Below, one piece after another: positions 63,184 to 64,000 of a DNA stretch of 64,000 nt (the first letter of the stretch is position 1; each line of letters begins with the position of its first letter). Under the pieces are notes generated by a model, which ran no database searches, was not told the origin of the DNA, and was given only the letters and a program-made list of their open reading frames with translations. The DNA is taken from NCBI RefSeq assembly GCF_000429125.1, contig NZ_AUBG01000017.1:1-64000 (forward strand), read 5' to 3'. The stretch is from Aequorivita capsosiphonis DSM 23843. Lineage in GTDB: Bacteria > Bacteroidota > Bacteroidia > Flavobacteriales > Flavobacteriaceae. The translations under genes and the position numbers were made by a program.

Positions 63184-64000
63184 TTATCTTGGGGTAAATA
63201 CCGAAAAAGGAATTAACATCTCTTCTAATGAAACACCTCCGTGTTGATAGGTATTTCGGAAATAGCTCACATAATGATTATAGTTGTTTGGATAGGCGAA
63301 GAAATAATCACCTTTAGCAAAAATAAAGGAGCTGCTCATGTTTATTGTAGGCAAACAAATGGATTTTGGGTCTTTTGCTGCAAGCACTTCTTTATCTTCA
63401 TACGTAAGACTTTTCCCTGTTTTGTATCGAAGATTTAAGCTGGTGTTTTTGTCGCCAATTACCTTTGAAGGGTTTTTCACATTTATGGTTCCGTGATCTG
63501 TTGTTATAATTAATTTAAAGCCTAAACGCGCTGCCTGTTGGATAATTTCCAATAGCGGAGAATTCTTAAACCAACTTTGGGTTAGGGAACGATATGACTT
63601 GTCTGTTGAGGCTAGCTCCTTGATCACTTCCATTTCCGTTTTGGAATGGGAGAGCATATCCACAAAATTATAAACCACCACGGTTAAATCTTCATCTTTA
63701 TGACTTTTAAAGTTTTCTACAAGTTTTTTTCCTTGCTTTAAACTTGTGATTTTATGATAACTCCAATTTAATTTCAACCCTAAACGTTTCAGTTGTGCGG
63801 TTAAAAACTCCTCTTCCTTCATGTTTTTTCCGCCTTCATCGGTATCATTTAACCAAAGATCGGGGTGCATTTTTTCCATCTCACTTGGCATAAGACCAGA
63901 AAAAATGGCGTTTCGGGCATATTGTGTTGCGGTGGGAAGAATGCTGCAAAAAAGTTCTTCTTGTGTTTTTTTATAAACATTGGCAATCGTAGGTTCAAAA
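63184..64000 (-). CDS. porX: PorX homologue, response regulator with PglZ (alkaline phosphatase-like) domain (partial)
   Basis: The 3' 272 codons of a gene that runs off the right edge. The visible part belongs to the PglZ/alkaline phosphatase-like domain: FCSILPTATQYARNAIFSG, FVDMLSHSKTE, and TTDHGTINVKNPS, which carries the metal-binding Asp-His. The protein ends EEMLIPFSVFTPR. The N-terminal response-regulator domain of PorX should lie beyond 64000. PorX controls type IX secretion genes with PorY and SigP in Porphyromonas. The reading frame is open to the edge. Confidence 0.88.
   Translation of the reverse strand, partial: FEPTIANVYKKTQEELFCSILPTATQYARNAIFSGLMPSEMEKMHPDLWLNDTDEGGKNMKEEEFLTAQLKRLGLKLNWSYHKITSLKQGKKLVENFKSHKDEDLTVVVYNFVDMLSHSKTEMEVIKELASTDKSYRSLTQSWFKNSPLLEIIQQAARLGFKLIITTDHGTINVKNPSKVIGDKNTSLNLRYKTGKSLTYEDKEVLAAKDPKSICLPTINMSSSFIFAKGDYFFAYPNNYNHYVSYFRNTYQHGGVSLEEMLIPFSVFTPR

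Overview
The window comes from a bacterium of the Bacteroidota, most likely class Flavobacteriia (a Flavobacteriaceae-type genome). The genus cannot be named from sequence alone. The evidence is: type IX secretion genes (porQ, a PorX-type response regulator at the right edge, a secreted protein with a C-terminal sorting domain); Bacteroidota promoters (TTTG-N19-TAnnTTTG); a probable 6S-Flavo RNA between zapA and rny; a SusC/RagA-style carboxypeptidase-regulatory domain on a TonB receptor; many small lipoproteins; and AT-rich coding DNA with weak ribosome binding sites. The content is mostly chromosomal housekeeping. I see no rRNA, tRNA, transposase, prophage or CRISPR array.

Layout. 0-9 kb: two neighbouring serine hydrolases of the beta-lactamase/PBP fold, one lacking a canonical start codon and the other frameshifted, followed by secreted M13 and S9 peptidases and a secreted metallophosphoesterase. 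9-20 kb: a PIF1-type helicase fused to HRDC and HTH domains, a ZIP transporter overlapping a methyltransferase, an RlmL-type rRNA methyltransferase, a DUF6048/DUF6452-like envelope pair, rlmD and rocD. 20-31 kb: small membrane proteins, a secreted T9SS cargo protein, an Smr protein, a calcium-binding-repeat lipoprotein, a cysteine desulfurase, and a TonB receptor with an M23 peptidase. 30.7-33.1 kb: a zapB-like/zapA/6S RNA/rny block with a textbook promoter. 33-42 kb: aldo/keto reductase, xerD, four consecutive small outer-membrane beta-barrel genes, aroQ, lpdA, and two overlapping msrB genes. 42-52 kb: M48 peptidase, MFS transporter, repeated-domain lipoprotein, a frameshifted DUF2807 gene, lon, porQ, cmk and mscL. 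52.5-54.5 kb: an XRE-type regulator divergent from an M14 carboxypeptidase, with an array of palindromic operators between them. 54.5-64 kb: Lrp/AsnC regulator, DinB, YihY, DJ-1/PfpI, aroB, proline dehydrogenase, alanine dehydrogenase, a small lipoprotein overlapping a membrane protein, tsaE and a truncated PorX homologue.

The intergenic DNA holds several families of dispersed repeats. Two are pairs of roughly 180-bp elements in opposite orientation. One is a composite terminator repeat present twice between convergent genes. One is a family of hairpins built on CTCTGTG/CACAGAG. Several short 7-bp tandem repeats also occur. The signals that most deserve follow-up are the operator array at 52980-53277, the 6S-like RNA at 31374-31543, the ~180-bp dispersed elements, and the three damaged genes (two of them by the apparent loss of one A from a homopolymer).
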